Origin: CAMLQK01 sp035690865
GTDB taxonomy: Bacteria > Patescibacteriota > Saccharimonadia > Saccharimonadales > UBA4665
Direction of reading: 5' to 3'
Length of the DNA: 64,000 bases
Assembly: GCA_035690865.1 (NCBI GenBank)
Contig: DASSKE010000005.1
Coordinates: 62,001-126,000 of the forward strand
A model generated the notes under the pieces. It was not told the origin of the DNA, made no database searches, and was given only the letters and a program-made list of their open reading frames with translations. Each line of letters opens with the position of its first letter. The stretch's first letter is position 1. The position numbers and the translations under genes were made by a program. Of this stretch, positions 24,766-33,476 are shown piece by piece.

Positions 24766-26272
24766 CGGTTGTTGCGCCGGGGTCGGCATCAACATTAACG
24801 GTAAATTGGGTTGCGCCCACGCCTGATATCCAAAACTTTGTAGCCGTACCTAGGTTGTTTGTGGGAGTAACCGAAATGTTAGCTAAGGCGGGCGTCGTGC
24901 TTAGGCCGTGGTTAACCGCAATGCTGGTTGTACCGTTTGCCACCGTTGCCGTTCCGGTAGACTCAGTGACCCAGCCAATGTTATTACGCACAATGGTATT
25001 CGCACCGGCGCTTTCTAAAAGTGCGACGGTTGCTGCCGCGTTGGCGACCATCGAGTTTCCAGTGATAATATTGTCCCCGCCACCACCTGTTGACTCTTCG
25101 CGTATGAGACTCCGGGTTTTGCCTGCGGTAGTGGATGTTTCAAGCACATTACCAGTGACGACATTATAATGAGTATTGAACTCTAGATGCACGCCGGATG
25201 CCGGTGTACTTCCGGCGTCGCCTGGGCTAGTAAACATATTGGACACAATGATACAGCGGGTGCCCGACACAAACACACTATCGCCGGCTACGCCATCAAA
25301 CGTGCAGCCCACCACTTTTGTATCTTTAGCGTTTTGTACACGCACTCCAATAACATTGTTTGAGCCTGAAACAAAGTTGGATGCCACCACATGCTGCAAA
25401 CCAGCTTCGTCTAAGAACATCACGGGCGTACTTCCGACTGGCGCTGTTGCGCCCCCCAGGAACTCAAAATCTGTGCCATAAAACCAGTTCTCGTCGCTTG
25501 AGGTAGTCCAGACGCCGCCGCCAAAGCCGGCGCTACTGCCTGCGTTGTCAAACAAGCAGTCCACCACACGGTTATGGTGGCCAAATGCGCCGCCAGTGAT
25601 TGGTCCAAGCTTCAGCCCCCAGTCATAGCAGCTGGTAATATGTAGGCGCTCAAAACTGCACTGCACGGCACCGTTCGCCAGTATACCGCCGCCCGCTGTT
25701 ACGCCGCCGCTGTTACCGTCGATCGCAAAATCGGCAAGATGTGCGCCAATTATTCCCACACCAGCCGTGCCACCGCTAAATGTAATAACGTAGTCATTGA
25801 GGCCATTAGCCGCCTTTAATGTGGTCGAACGACGCCCCGAGCCCAACATCGTAATTGGGCTGTTCACCGTAAGTGTTGTTCCAATTATTGCTGTTCCGGG
25901 ACTCAAAAAGAGCGGCTTGCCGGCCGTAATGGCCGCATCGATCGCACTCTGCATGGCAGTGGCATCGTCGGTAGTCCCGTCAAACGTGACGCCATAATCT
26001 GTCGCCAGTAGGAACGGGCTCGTGGCCGCAATAGTGACATCAACTCTGTTGTTGCCGCTGTTATCAGCTACGGTAACAGTTGCATTTGCACCGTCAATAA
26101 AGTTTATACGCTTACGCGTACCCTGAAGTGTGCCCGCTTTTGCCACCTCAACCTGTTGGGCCGAGAGATCGCTTTTGAGCGTTCCGTCACTATTCAGCGA
26201 AACCGCTAAATAGTCATTTAATATTGTTCCCCATGAACCGTTATCTGAGCCTGGTGTTGGTAATCGAGACAT
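24737..26272 (-). CDS. Surface beta-helix protein with shared N-terminal module (family member A)
   Basis: 511 residues. Residues 1-35 carry the module M-S-R-L-P-T-P-G-S-D-N-G-S-W-G..LND-Y-L shared with the proteins at 36854 and 48608. Next comes a spacer, then a Pectate_lyase_3-type start ('YGVTFDGTTDDATAMQSAID', the D-G-T-x-D-D motif) and a long right-handed parallel beta-helix (~110-420) with repeating G-N/N-x-(I/V) turns. The C-terminal ~85 residues form a beta-rich domain ('GTTSIAVNHGLSTTPALANI') resembling phage tail-spike ends. No signal peptide is visible, though the composition is that of an extracellular or tail-fibre protein. A Shine-Dalgarno (GAAGG) precedes the ATG. Confidence 0.8.
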   Translation of the reverse strand: MSRLPTPGSDNGSWGTILNDYLAVSLNSDGTLKSDLSAQQVEVAKAGTLQGTRKRINFIDGANATVTVADNSGNNRVDVTIAATSPFLLATDYGVTFDGTTDDATAMQSAIDAAITAGKPLFLSPGTAIIGTTLTVNSPITMLGSGRRSTTLKAANGLNDYVITFSGGTAGVGIIGAHLADFAIDGNSGGVTAGGGILANGAVQCSFERLHITSCYDWGLKLGPITGGAFGHHNRVVDCLFDNAGSSAGFGGGVWTTSSDENWFYGTDFEFLGGATAPVGSTPVMFLDEAGLQHVVASNFVSGSNNVIGVRVQNAKDTKVVGCTFDGVAGDSVFVSGTRCIIVSNMFTSPGDAGSTPASGVHLEFNTHYNVVTGNVLETSTTAGKTRSLIREESTGGGGDNIITGNSMVANAAATVALLESAGANTIVRNNIGWVTESTGTATVANGTTSIAVNHGLSTTPALANISVTPTNNLGTATKFWISGVGATQFTVNVDADPGATTATFAWNARL

Positions 26273-26371
26273 AGTGCCTTCTCTTAACGCTTATCCTTTA
26301 TGTAGCATAGCACAATTACCATTAAAATATATTAGTTGCATTACAGGCCTCGGGTGGTTTATGGTAAAAGT

Positions 26372-26821
26372 ATGACAGTTATTGCAACTCAGTCGCGTGA
26401 AGCAATTATGGATTTCTTGCGCAATAATGGCGTAGGCGTATTGGCCACGGCCAGTAAAGACGGTAAGGCACATGCTGCAACCATATATGTCACCTATGAC
26501 GACCTGGCAAACCTCTATTTTATTACCAAACAAGATACCCAAAAGAACCGCAATTTGCGCGAGAATCCTTACGCGGCCATTGCCCTGTACGATGCCAAAA
26601 CACAAACAACGCTCCAGGCTAGCGGGCAGGTCACCCAAGTGACTGATATGAACAAAATAGATAGCATTTTTCATGAGGTGAGCCATATTGCCCTAAAAAC
26701 GAGCCAGAGCGGTATTCCGCCCACTACGCAGCTTATGGCTGGCGGTTATTTGGTGTATGAACTGATGCCTCTTGAATGTCGTTTACTCGGCTTTTCCCGC
26801 CGCGAAACAAGCACCCTTTAA
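26372..26821 (+). CDS. Pyridoxamine 5'-phosphate oxidase-family (FMN-binding split barrel) protein
   Basis: 149 residues from the ATG at 26372, which a TTGCAT-18-TATGGT promoter precedes by 6 bp (leaderless). 'GVGVLATASKDGKAHAATIY' and 'NLYFITKQDTQKNRNLREN' are the first strands of the flavin-binding split barrel, where the K-x-x-N-L-x-x-N-P segment contacts phosphate. It probably binds FMN or F420 and acts as an oxidoreductase of unknown substrate. The C-terminal YLVYELMPLECR strand is also family-like. Confidence 0.75.
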   Translation: MTVIATQSREAIMDFLRNNGVGVLATASKDGKAHAATIYVTYDDLANLYFITKQDTQKNRNLRENPYAAIALYDAKTQTTLQASGQVTQVTDMNKIDSIFHEVSHIALKTSQSGIPPTTQLMAGGYLVYELMPLECRLLGFSRRETSTL

Positions 26822-26870
26822 CACTGCACGGCTTATTGCGTCTTAGGCACTTTGATTATATTATAGTGTA

Positions 26871-27731
26871 ATGCTTAAAGGACCCGAACAGTTTACGTAC
26901 CCTTATCAATACCGTGATTATCTCCATGGCATGTACGAAGTTGGCACATTACAAGCCCAAACCATGTCACCAGAAGCACACCATGCCACTGTAAATAAGG
27001 TCCTGGAAATTGTACCGCAAAGAGGTCTTTACCTAGAGGTAGGCCAGAGCGCTGACCCCTACTGTGTGGGGAGTGCCCGCCAATTTGCCCCAGGCGTCGC
27101 TCGTTATTTGGGTGTCGATGGCGGCCATAGTCGCTATGTAGATCAAGCCGAGGGCGATACCGCCATTGGCTGGACTTACTACGGCCGCAGCAATGCCAGT
27201 ACTGACATGAATGTTGCCCACCAAGCAGTGAAGGGTGCATTCCTCGAGGGATCGGCTTCTGTCGTATGGGGCGATGCTGCCCACCTACCTTTACGGGATG
27301 CGAGCGAACAACCCCTTCCCCTACGTGAAACATTTATGCGTGACGTTGTTGAGCAACCAATGATGCATCGCTCGTCCTTGCAACAAATCTTTACCGAGCA
27401 AGCCCGCGTGCTTGGCGAAGCCGGCCATCTTATTATTCGTGAAACCTTTTCTCCTGCTTCAAGCTACATATCCGTACATAACGAAATGGCTACGCAGCAT
27501 CTGGAAGTATTAGCCTGCCTAGAACGAACGGGTTTTACGCAAAGAGCGATGATTACCGACGACCGCATGGTAGCCTCTGTACTCAAACGCCACTTTCCTG
27601 GCGGCGCCGAAAACTTGAATACACAAGGTTACTACCTTATTTGCCAGCAGGGCGAAAAGCCCGTCGAGCCCACCCGTATGCAGCGCGTTAGGGCTAGTTT
27701 GCGCCGCTTGGCACTCGGCAGCAACAGCTAA
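26871..27731 (+). CDS. Divergent methyltransferase-like protein
   Basis: 286 residues. 'GLYLEVGQSADPYCVGSA' resembles a degraded motif I (E-V-G-x-S), 'RYLGVDGGHSRYVD' the motif II acidic loop, 'ASVVWGDAAHLPLRD' motif III ('x-x-G-D-A-x-x-L-P'), and 'QARVLGEAGHLIIRE' the post-III strand. The fold is therefore probably class I methyltransferase with a damaged SAM loop. The C-terminus is basic. TTGCGT-17-TATTAT-6 bp-ATG gives a leaderless promoter. It overlaps the convergent Nudix gene by 4 bp. Confidence 0.65.
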   Translation: MLKGPEQFTYPYQYRDYLHGMYEVGTLQAQTMSPEAHHATVNKVLEIVPQRGLYLEVGQSADPYCVGSARQFAPGVARYLGVDGGHSRYVDQAEGDTAIGWTYYGRSNASTDMNVAHQAVKGAFLEGSASVVWGDAAHLPLRDASEQPLPLRETFMRDVVEQPMMHRSSLQQIFTEQARVLGEAGHLIIRETFSPASSYISVHNEMATQHLEVLACLERTGFTQRAMITDDRMVASVLKRHFPGGAENLNTQGYYLICQQGEKPVEPTRMQRVRASLRRLALGSNS

Positions 27732-28435
27732 TATTCGTCTGGGCGATACACCGTTGCTCCATCAACATAGGGCATACCATTGTTTAGCGAACTGATAATA
27801 TCGTGCGTTACGGCAAAATATCGCGGCCGTGCTTGCAGCTCGGCAAGGGTTAGCCAGGCATTTACGCCGCCTGTCCATTGGGGCTTTAATTCACCTTGAG
27901 GACTTTTGCCGTGCATAATAATGAACAGCTTATCTTCTAAAACAGTGCTCTGCGTGCCATAATCCCGCTGACGCCGGAAGCCCGCGACGTATATATTTGC
28001 CGTGAGTCCGGTTTGCTTTTGCAGTTCATGAAGCGCCGTTTCTTCAAAAGCTGTGCCCCAAGCCGCAGGGCCGCTCAAAAGCCCCCAATAGCCAAAATAA
28101 GGATTGCGGCGGCGATGCTGAAAAAGATACTCCGGCTGGCCGTTTACCCCCTGGCGTGATACAACAATCACCAATGATATTTTAGGCTGCTTTTGCACGG
28201 CACGAGTGCGGCTATCAAGGTTATTGGCAACTTCTTTACCTTTTGCGGTCAGCTGATAGCGGCCCTGTTCATCTTTAAATATCAATGCAGCATGCAGCAT
28301 TTTGCGTACATGAAATTTAAACACATCACTTGTCATGCCAGTGGGGCGCATAAGTTCGCTAAAGCGAGCGGCTTTGGCATGCCGGAGCGCCTGCAAAAGA
28401 GTATATTGCGCTCGATGAAACTGCCGGCCTTCCAT
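27728..28435 (-). CDS. Winged-helix/Nudix-domain protein with degenerate Nudix box
   Basis: 235 residues. Residues 1-75 look like a winged helix ('LLQALRHAKAARFSELMRPT', wing 'DEQGRYQLTAKGKEVA'); residues ~85-220 are Nudix-like with strand 'ISLVIVVSRQ' and 'GPAAWGTAFEETALHELQKQ' then T-G-L. In the Nudix box G-x5-E-x7-R-E-U-x-E-E-x-G-U the R is His and the metal-binding E-E is K-Q, so hydrolase activity is probably lost. An HTH fused to a non-catalytic Nudix sensor recalls NrtR-type regulators, but here the HTH is N-terminal. It is possibly a ligand-responsive regulator. Confidence 0.75.
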   Translation of the reverse strand: MEGRQFHRAQYTLLQALRHAKAARFSELMRPTGMTSDVFKFHVRKMLHAALIFKDEQGRYQLTAKGKEVANNLDSRTRAVQKQPKISLVIVVSRQGVNGQPEYLFQHRRRNPYFGYWGLLSGPAAWGTAFEETALHELQKQTGLTANIYVAGFRRQRDYGTQSTVLEDKLFIIMHGKSPQGELKPQWTGGVNAWLTLAELQARPRYFAVTHDIISSLNNGMPYVDGATVYRPDEY

Positions 28436-28537
28436 CTTTGTACAATACCACGCATATCATGATTTGCAAGGGTTGCAAATTACCCTGGATAGCTACGCGG
28501 TCACTCCTTTATGGTTAGTCCTAATAGGAGATTTAGC

Positions 28538-29389
28538 ATGAGATATAACCCGTTTGAATCACCCTTAACAGCTCAGGCTATGGATTATGCGGTGCCCTTA
28601 GCGGGTGAGTATGCCCCGTATGCGGCCATCCATACCCACTTTAGCGCCACTACCCATGGGGTGGCATTAGCAAATACTGTGCGTTATGAGCGGTACAAGC
28701 CCGAGGATACGGACAATAGGGAGTGGACTAAACGCCTGGGACCGGATGTAAATAACCTCGGTCATATGTGGGAAACTCTTTCGCTGGCTGCTCGTTTTAT
28801 TGAAGCGACCGACGCTCTTGCCCCGCACACATATACGAGTGAACAGAAAGACCTGCTCCTTACTGCCGCCGTAACGCACGACTGGGCCGAAGCGGTGGTA
28901 GGCGATATTACCTACAGTCAAAAAACCACCGCCGATGCTCAAAAGGAAGATGCGGCATTCGCCAATATGCTGGACGACTACAATGGACCGGCCCGAACTA
29001 CCATTGCTCGCGCCTGTGCCGAAATAATATTCAATGATGATTTTAAGCAGCCTTTACCGGCAGCTTTTAATGCGGTTGAGCGCATCGGCTATATACAGAC
29101 TGCCCTCCGCGCCATGCACAGCACCGTACATGACCAAAGCACTACGCCGGAACTGCGCGTTGGCATGCACTGGCTGGCGGCTGACGTAGTAAAAAACCAA
29201 ATCTCACCGCTCATTGCGTACGCTGCATGGCAGCCCGCCACAAAACAGTATCTCCACACTAATACCTGGCGCATTGACCAAACAGTCGCTCACGCTGACA
29301 CGTATGGTTTTCATCCCGATGACGATGCGACTGTGTCTGCTGAAGCGTACGCAAATGCCCGCGCCTGCTGGCGCACATTCTCTCTGTAA
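28538..29389 (+). CDS. HD-domain-like hydrolase
   Basis: 283 residues from the ATG at 28538, preceded by AGGAG (28526-28530). 'NNLGHMWETLSLAARFIE' supplies a first His and 'LLLTAAVTHDWAEAVVGDIT' the H-D pair plus E, the spacing of HD phosphohydrolases (5'-nucleotidase YfbR-like). A later conserved Asp probably lies in 'AVERIGYIQTAL'-type helix context. It probably cleaves a nucleotide or phosphate ester using a divalent metal. The N-terminal ~50 residues are unfamiliar. Confidence 0.65.
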   Translation: MRYNPFESPLTAQAMDYAVPLAGEYAPYAAIHTHFSATTHGVALANTVRYERYKPEDTDNREWTKRLGPDVNNLGHMWETLSLAARFIEATDALAPHTYTSEQKDLLLTAAVTHDWAEAVVGDITYSQKTTADAQKEDAAFANMLDDYNGPARTTIARACAEIIFNDDFKQPLPAAFNAVERIGYIQTALRAMHSTVHDQSTTPELRVGMHWLAADVVKNQISPLIAYAAWQPATKQYLHTNTWRIDQTVAHADTYGFHPDDDATVSAEAYANARACWRTFSL

Positions 29390-29399
29390 GCAGACGCTA

Positions 29400-29888
29400 T
29401 TATTTATGCGTACGCTCGTCGGATAGCTGGTCGAGGCTTTGCTGAAATAGGACATTTGCTTTTTGCAAGAAGTCGGTTATGACAGCTAACTCTTCGTCTG
29501 TGTAGTCCTTTGTTAATACGGCAAAGCCCTCGGCGAGAGGCCGGTACAACTCAGTAATTTTCTGGCGAGTTGCCTCTTCGGCTACCCCTTCTACCAAAAC
29601 CCGACGGCGATCATCTGGATCGGCTTGGCGACGCACAAAGCCGCCTCGCTCCAGCCGGTCGATAACTCCGGTCATACCTCCGGTTGTAATGCCGCACTTT
29701 TTAGCCAGTTGACCCGCGGTGAACGGTCCGTGATCTAAAATATAGCTCCAACACTCGAACTCGGTAGCGCTAAGACCAATTTTTTGAGCAATAGCGTTTA
29801 CCAGCAAGACATTAAGGTTGCCGTTGTCTTGACCGGCTCTGTTAATGCGGGCGATACATTCTTCTCGTAGTGGTTTGTGGCTTGACAT
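29400..29888 (-). CDS. MarR-family repressor of the adjacent efflux gene
   Basis: 162 residues. The winged HTH is 'TAGQLAKKCGITTGGMTGVI' with wing 'RRQADPDDRRRVLVEGVAEE', the D-x-R-(R/S)-x-x-V motif of MarR proteins. It is divergent from the MFS exporter gene, and two inverted repeats lie in the 87-bp gap. By analogy with emrR/emrB-type pairs, it likely represses itself and the exporter until a toxic ligand binds. Confidence 0.88.
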   Translation of the reverse strand: MSSHKPLREECIARINRAGQDNGNLNVLLVNAIAQKIGLSATEFECWSYILDHGPFTAGQLAKKCGITTGGMTGVIDRLERGGFVRRQADPDDRRRVLVEGVAEEATRQKITELYRPLAEGFAVLTKDYTDEELAVITDFLQKANVLFQQSLDQLSDERTHK

Positions 29889-29902
29889 ATTAAAACGCGT
29901 GT

Positions 29903-29925
29903 ATTATCTTAGATACTAAGATAAT
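29903..29925. promoter_or_regulatory. Perfect 10-bp inverted repeat, probable MarR operator
   Basis: ATTATCTTAG-ATA-CTAAGATAAT is a perfect palindrome with a 3-bp centre, located between the divergent MarR and MFS genes and 15 bp from the MarR start codon. Size and AT-rich symmetry fit a MarR dimer site. Confidence 0.75.
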
Positions 29926-29933
29926 TAGTTAAC

Positions 29934-29953
29934 GTACTATAATTACATAGTAC
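29934..29953. promoter_or_regulatory. Second inverted repeat overlapping the MFS -10 box
   Basis: GTACTAT-AATTAC-ATAGTAC is a 7-bp inverted repeat. It contains TATAAT (29938-29943), the likely -10 box of the MFS gene, so a bound protein would block transcription directly. Confidence 0.6.
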
Positions 29954-29975
29954 TCCAAAATAAAGGATTTTTGTA

Positions 29976-31664
29976 GTGGAACACGCAGCTGCGCATCACG
30001 CAAGCAAGTTTACCCCTAAACAAAAGAAGCTCGCCCTGCTTATTGTGGCCTTTGCTTTTGTTATGGACTTGCTTGACTCAACTATTGTAAACATCGCCAT
30101 ACCGTCAATTCAAGCCAACTTAGGCGCAAGTTACGCAGCTATTCAGTGGCTCGTGGCCGGCTATGCCCTGACGTTTGCACTTTTACTGATTACCGGCGGC
30201 CGCATGGGCGACGTGTTTGGCTACAAAAAAGTCTTTTTGTTTGGTGTGGCTGGCTTTACGGTTATGTCGCTATTGGCAGGCATAGCGCCAAATGCTCTCT
30301 TTTTGGTTATTGCCCGCCTATTGCAAGGCGCCATGGCCGCCTTGATGGTGCCGCAGGTTATGTCGCTTATGCAGGTTATGTATAATCCTAAAGAACGTGC
30401 CGGCGTTATGGGAATGTTTGGTATGCTAGGTGGCCTAGCCGCTTCGCTCGGGCCAATTGTGGGTGGTTTGATTATTAAGGCTAACATGTTTGGCTGGGAT
30501 TGGCGCCCAATCTTTCTTATCAACTTACCTGTTGGTATCGCCACTATTATTGCCGGTATGAAGTACTTGCCAGAGGGCAAATCGGTACATCCGCTCCACC
30601 TGGATATCAAGGGAACACTGCTTATTATGGCTGCCTTAAGCCTGCTAATATTCCCGCTTATCGAAGGCCGTGATCTTAACTGGCCCCTGTGGACGATTGT
30701 TATGATTGCTACGGCAATACCTGCACTATGGGCTTTTGGGGCGTATGAAACGCGCAAAGACAAGCGCGACAAGTCTGCATTAATTGTTCCTGCTCTGTTC
30801 CGTATTAAGTCATTTATGAGCGGTTTAGGCCTCAACATTTTGGTTGAATCGCTGATGGTAGGGTACTTTTTAACCGTTACCTTAACGATGCAGGTTGGTT
30901 TTGGCTACAGCCCGCTCCGTGCCGCCCTCACTGGAGTTCCAACCGCTATTGGTATGACTATAGGATTTGTGACTTTGGGCCAAAAACTATTGCAAAAATA
31001 CGGCCGTAACGTACTGAGCATTGGCGCGGTTATTGTAACCGCCGGCCTTACCTACACCACTTGGCTCGTTTCGCACTATGGAATCGGCACTGTTTCGTGG
31101 CAGTTTATCCCTGGGTTCTTGTTGTTTGGCTTGGGCTTCTCGCTTCTTATGATTCCGATGTTTTCAGCCGCTCTGCAGGATGTTGACCCTGGTCATGCCG
31201 GTGCAGCATCGGGCGTACTAAACGCTGTGCAGCAGGTGGGCGGTGCAATCGGCATTGCAATTATCGGTGTAATCTTCTTTAGTCAACTTGGCCACGGCGC
31301 CTTTAAGAGCTTTGATTCCGCTGCGCCTCAGCTCCGTAAAGATCTAACCGCTCTGCATGTGCCTGCGGCTGCCCAAGATGAGATTATTGCCAAAACCCGT
31401 ACCTGTTTTTACGATCGCTCTAACGAAAAGGACTCTAATGTGGTCCCCGAAAGCTGTCGCCAAGCAGAGGCAAGCGCTCCAAACAATGAAGTGAGCAAGC
31501 GCATCGGCGCAGCTGTGCAAAAAAGCGCGATAGACGCCAATGCGCGGAACTTTGCCAACGCCTTCCGTTGGAGTGCCGTATATACGGTGTTGATGCTCGC
31601 TGTTGTCAGCGCCCTAAGCTTTACATTGCCGCGTAAACTCAAGGTAATGGAAGGTGGCCACTAA
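29976..31664 (+). CDS. MFS multidrug exporter, DHA2 family (14 TM, EmrB/QacA type)
   Basis: 562 residues from a GTG, preceded by AAGGA. The first helix 'FVMDLLDSTIVNIAIPSIQ' is DHA2 motif D1, 'GGRMGDVFGYKKVF' is motif A, and 'GLAASLGPIVGGL' is antiporter motif C. About 14 hydrophobic segments are countable, with a large Cys-containing extracellular loop between the last two ('KTRTCFYDRSNEKD' and 'PESCRQAEA'), probably disulphide-linked. It exports drugs or lipids using the proton gradient. Regulated by the divergent MarR protein. Confidence 0.92.
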   Translation: MEHAAAHHASKFTPKQKKLALLIVAFAFVMDLLDSTIVNIAIPSIQANLGASYAAIQWLVAGYALTFALLLITGGRMGDVFGYKKVFLFGVAGFTVMSLLAGIAPNALFLVIARLLQGAMAALMVPQVMSLMQVMYNPKERAGVMGMFGMLGGLAASLGPIVGGLIIKANMFGWDWRPIFLINLPVGIATIIAGMKYLPEGKSVHPLHLDIKGTLLIMAALSLLIFPLIEGRDLNWPLWTIVMIATAIPALWAFGAYETRKDKRDKSALIVPALFRIKSFMSGLGLNILVESLMVGYFLTVTLTMQVGFGYSPLRAALTGVPTAIGMTIGFVTLGQKLLQKYGRNVLSIGAVIVTAGLTYTTWLVSHYGIGTVSWQFIPGFLLFGLGFSLLMIPMFSAALQDVDPGHAGAASGVLNAVQQVGGAIGIAIIGVIFFSQLGHGAFKSFDSAAPQLRKDLTALHVPAAAQDEIIAKTRTCFYDRSNEKDSNVVPESCRQAEASAPNNEVSKRIGAAVQKSAIDANARNFANAFRWSAVYTVLMLAVVSALSFTLPRKLKVMEGGH

Positions 31665-31678
31665 GCCGCAAAAAGCTA

Positions 31679-32656
31679 CTACTGATACGAGATGTACCAA
31701 GGGACCGGGCTGAGCGCCATGGTCCCTTGTGGGTCTAAAAGAGGATGATCCTCGTCGTAAAAGTTTTTCCAACCCATATTTACTCCTTGTGGAAGGTCAG
31801 TTTGGATAGTGCGCCAGGTATCGAGTTTTGTAGATTGCGCGCCATTGCCATCCATCTGAATAATATATGCGAGGTTTTTGTGGCTGGTGTTGAGATTGGC
31901 GCGATCACGGATCATGCTCAGCCTAAATTGGTGCAGCAAGAGCACCTTTTGCGGCAGATTGCGATTTTGAGTAAGCATCGAGAGCCAGTCGGCAACCTCG
32001 TTGACCTCCTGGATGCTGACGGACCCAATTTGCCGTAAATGCACTTGGTCGGGCGCAAGTCGCCACTCCGGGTCAAGCGCCAAACCAACATTCGGCTCGC
32101 TTAAAAGCGACTCGTACTGTTTAGCTTGCGACAAAAAGTCGCTGCGGCCTGGCTGCAAATCGAGCACAACATACACTCCTGCCTGGCGTGCAGCAGTAAT
32201 CCAGGGCTTGAGCTGGTCCGGAGAAGTCTCACGCGAATAATCGCCGTCTTCACCTGGCGCCGCCGAAGCAACAGTAGTAATTATCTCAAGGGTCGGCAAC
32301 GTTTTTTGCGTCGTAAAATTCTGGTAGATGCCAGCCAAAGCTTTTGCGCGGTCTAGCGTAGCATTGAGTGGTGCCTCGCCAAGAACACCAAGCAATGGCG
32401 CACCAGGAGCACCATACAACGCCACAAGTCGATACTCCGGCAGGAGCGTTCGCTTGCCCGCTGGAAAGGTTACATTAGTCGCCGGCTGAGATTGACCGGT
32501 CTTTGGGGCCGCGCGGGTTGCGCTTTTTACGTCACCCGCAGGCGACATAGGCGCTGGTGCGTCAGCCTTTTGAGTAGTCACCCAAAACACTACACATAAC
32601 ACAAGCAGCAGCCCTCCGCTCATGTACCTACGCCAATACTGCTTCCAGTGGCTCAT
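31679..32656 (-). CDS. Membrane-anchored extracytoplasmic protein, TIM-barrel-like
   Basis: 325 residues from the ATG at 32656, chosen because TATCAT lies 6 bp upstream. A signal-anchor (~residues 12-28, 'MSGGLLLVLCVVFWVTT') is followed by an Ala/Pro/Thr linker and a globular domain. Strand-like blocks 'LVALYGAPG', 'TLEIITTVAS', 'VYVVLDLQPG', 'VGLALDPEWRL', 'QKVLLLHQF' and 'LAYIIQMDG' recur at spacings typical of a beta/alpha barrel, with acidic residues at strand ends (D-L-Q, D-P-E) as in glycosidases. A glycoside-hydrolase-like role in the envelope is an inference. Confidence 0.65.
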   Translation of the reverse strand: MSHWKQYWRRYMSGGLLLVLCVVFWVTTQKADAPAPMSPAGDVKSATRAAPKTGQSQPATNVTFPAGKRTLLPEYRLVALYGAPGAPLLGVLGEAPLNATLDRAKALAGIYQNFTTQKTLPTLEIITTVASAAPGEDGDYSRETSPDQLKPWITAARQAGVYVVLDLQPGRSDFLSQAKQYESLLSEPNVGLALDPEWRLAPDQVHLRQIGSVSIQEVNEVADWLSMLTQNRNLPQKVLLLHQFRLSMIRDRANLNTSHKNLAYIIQMDGNGAQSTKLDTWRTIQTDLPQGVNMGWKNFYDEDHPLLDPQGTMALSPVPWYISYQ

Positions 32657-32693
32657 ACTAGTATGATACGCAACGAGCCTTACATATCGCAAC

Positions 32694-33464
32694 CTACCAA
32701 CGAAATGCGGCGGGCAGAAGATCGTTGAACCCTTGCGGCGCCGGTGCAAAGCCAGCTGTCTCAACAGGCGTAATGCCAAGCTTTTCTTGCACTGCTTGGG
32801 GCGGCTCAAACTGTGGCACACGGTACTTTTGTAGCGCTGCGACTGACAATAGTTTTTTGGCTACGAGGCCGGTACATATTGCCGTGACACGCTCCGGGTT
32901 CAAAAAGGTACGTTCGGCAATAGCGGTTCTGTCTTGGTTGTATGTAACCGTGGCAACACCTGCAACCCTCTTGTCGCCAGTTAGTATTACGTGCGCTTCT
33001 TGTTCATGCGGCATCGAATATAATTTTGCGTCAGTAGCGATGTCTGGAGGCACTGCATAAGTCGTTTCGCCGCCCAGCGGGCCATTGAGATGTGCAAAGT
33101 GTAGTGACAACCTACGCCAATACCCACCATACACCGATGGCGAATGCCTCTGGCCAAGTTCGCCCAACCGTACCGCGTGGAAGCGGACAAAGCGATGCCC
33201 CGCGTCGGTATAAGGTCGAATCTGCGAAGCATAGGTGTTAGTGATAGCCTCTTGCTCGAAGAAAAGCTTTTGGGCGGTGGCAAAATCATCCTCCTGAGCG
33301 GCATGTTGCACAGGGTTGTCATCGCCAAAGGCTAGGTTCTCAAAAGCTAGTTTTACAACCATTGAACCCGGATTGCTATCTAAGGTTGTTTGCTGCCATT
33401 CGGCGAACACCTCCTCCGACACGGGGTAATCAAATGCTCGCTTCTCTCCTGAACGTATCTGCAT
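32694..33464 (-). CDS. Hypothetical protein
   Basis: 256 residues, not recognised. It is soluble, without signal peptide. It contains 'FVRFHAVRLGELGQRHSPSV' and 'EAHVILTGDKRVAGVATVTY', the latter resembling a beta hairpin, but no catalytic motif is evident. A Shine-Dalgarno (AAAGGA) precedes the ATG, and only 12 bp separate it from the next upstream gene, so the 34409-32694 genes form an operon. Confidence 0.65.
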   Translation of the reverse strand: MQIRSGEKRAFDYPVSEEVFAEWQQTTLDSNPGSMVVKLAFENLAFGDDNPVQHAAQEDDFATAQKLFFEQEAITNTYASQIRPYTDAGHRFVRFHAVRLGELGQRHSPSVYGGYWRRLSLHFAHLNGPLGGETTYAVPPDIATDAKLYSMPHEQEAHVILTGDKRVAGVATVTYNQDRTAIAERTFLNPERVTAICTGLVAKKLLSVAALQKYRVPQFEPPQAVQEKLGITPVETAGFAPAPQGFNDLLPAAFRW

Positions 33465-33476
33465 ATACTATCCTTT

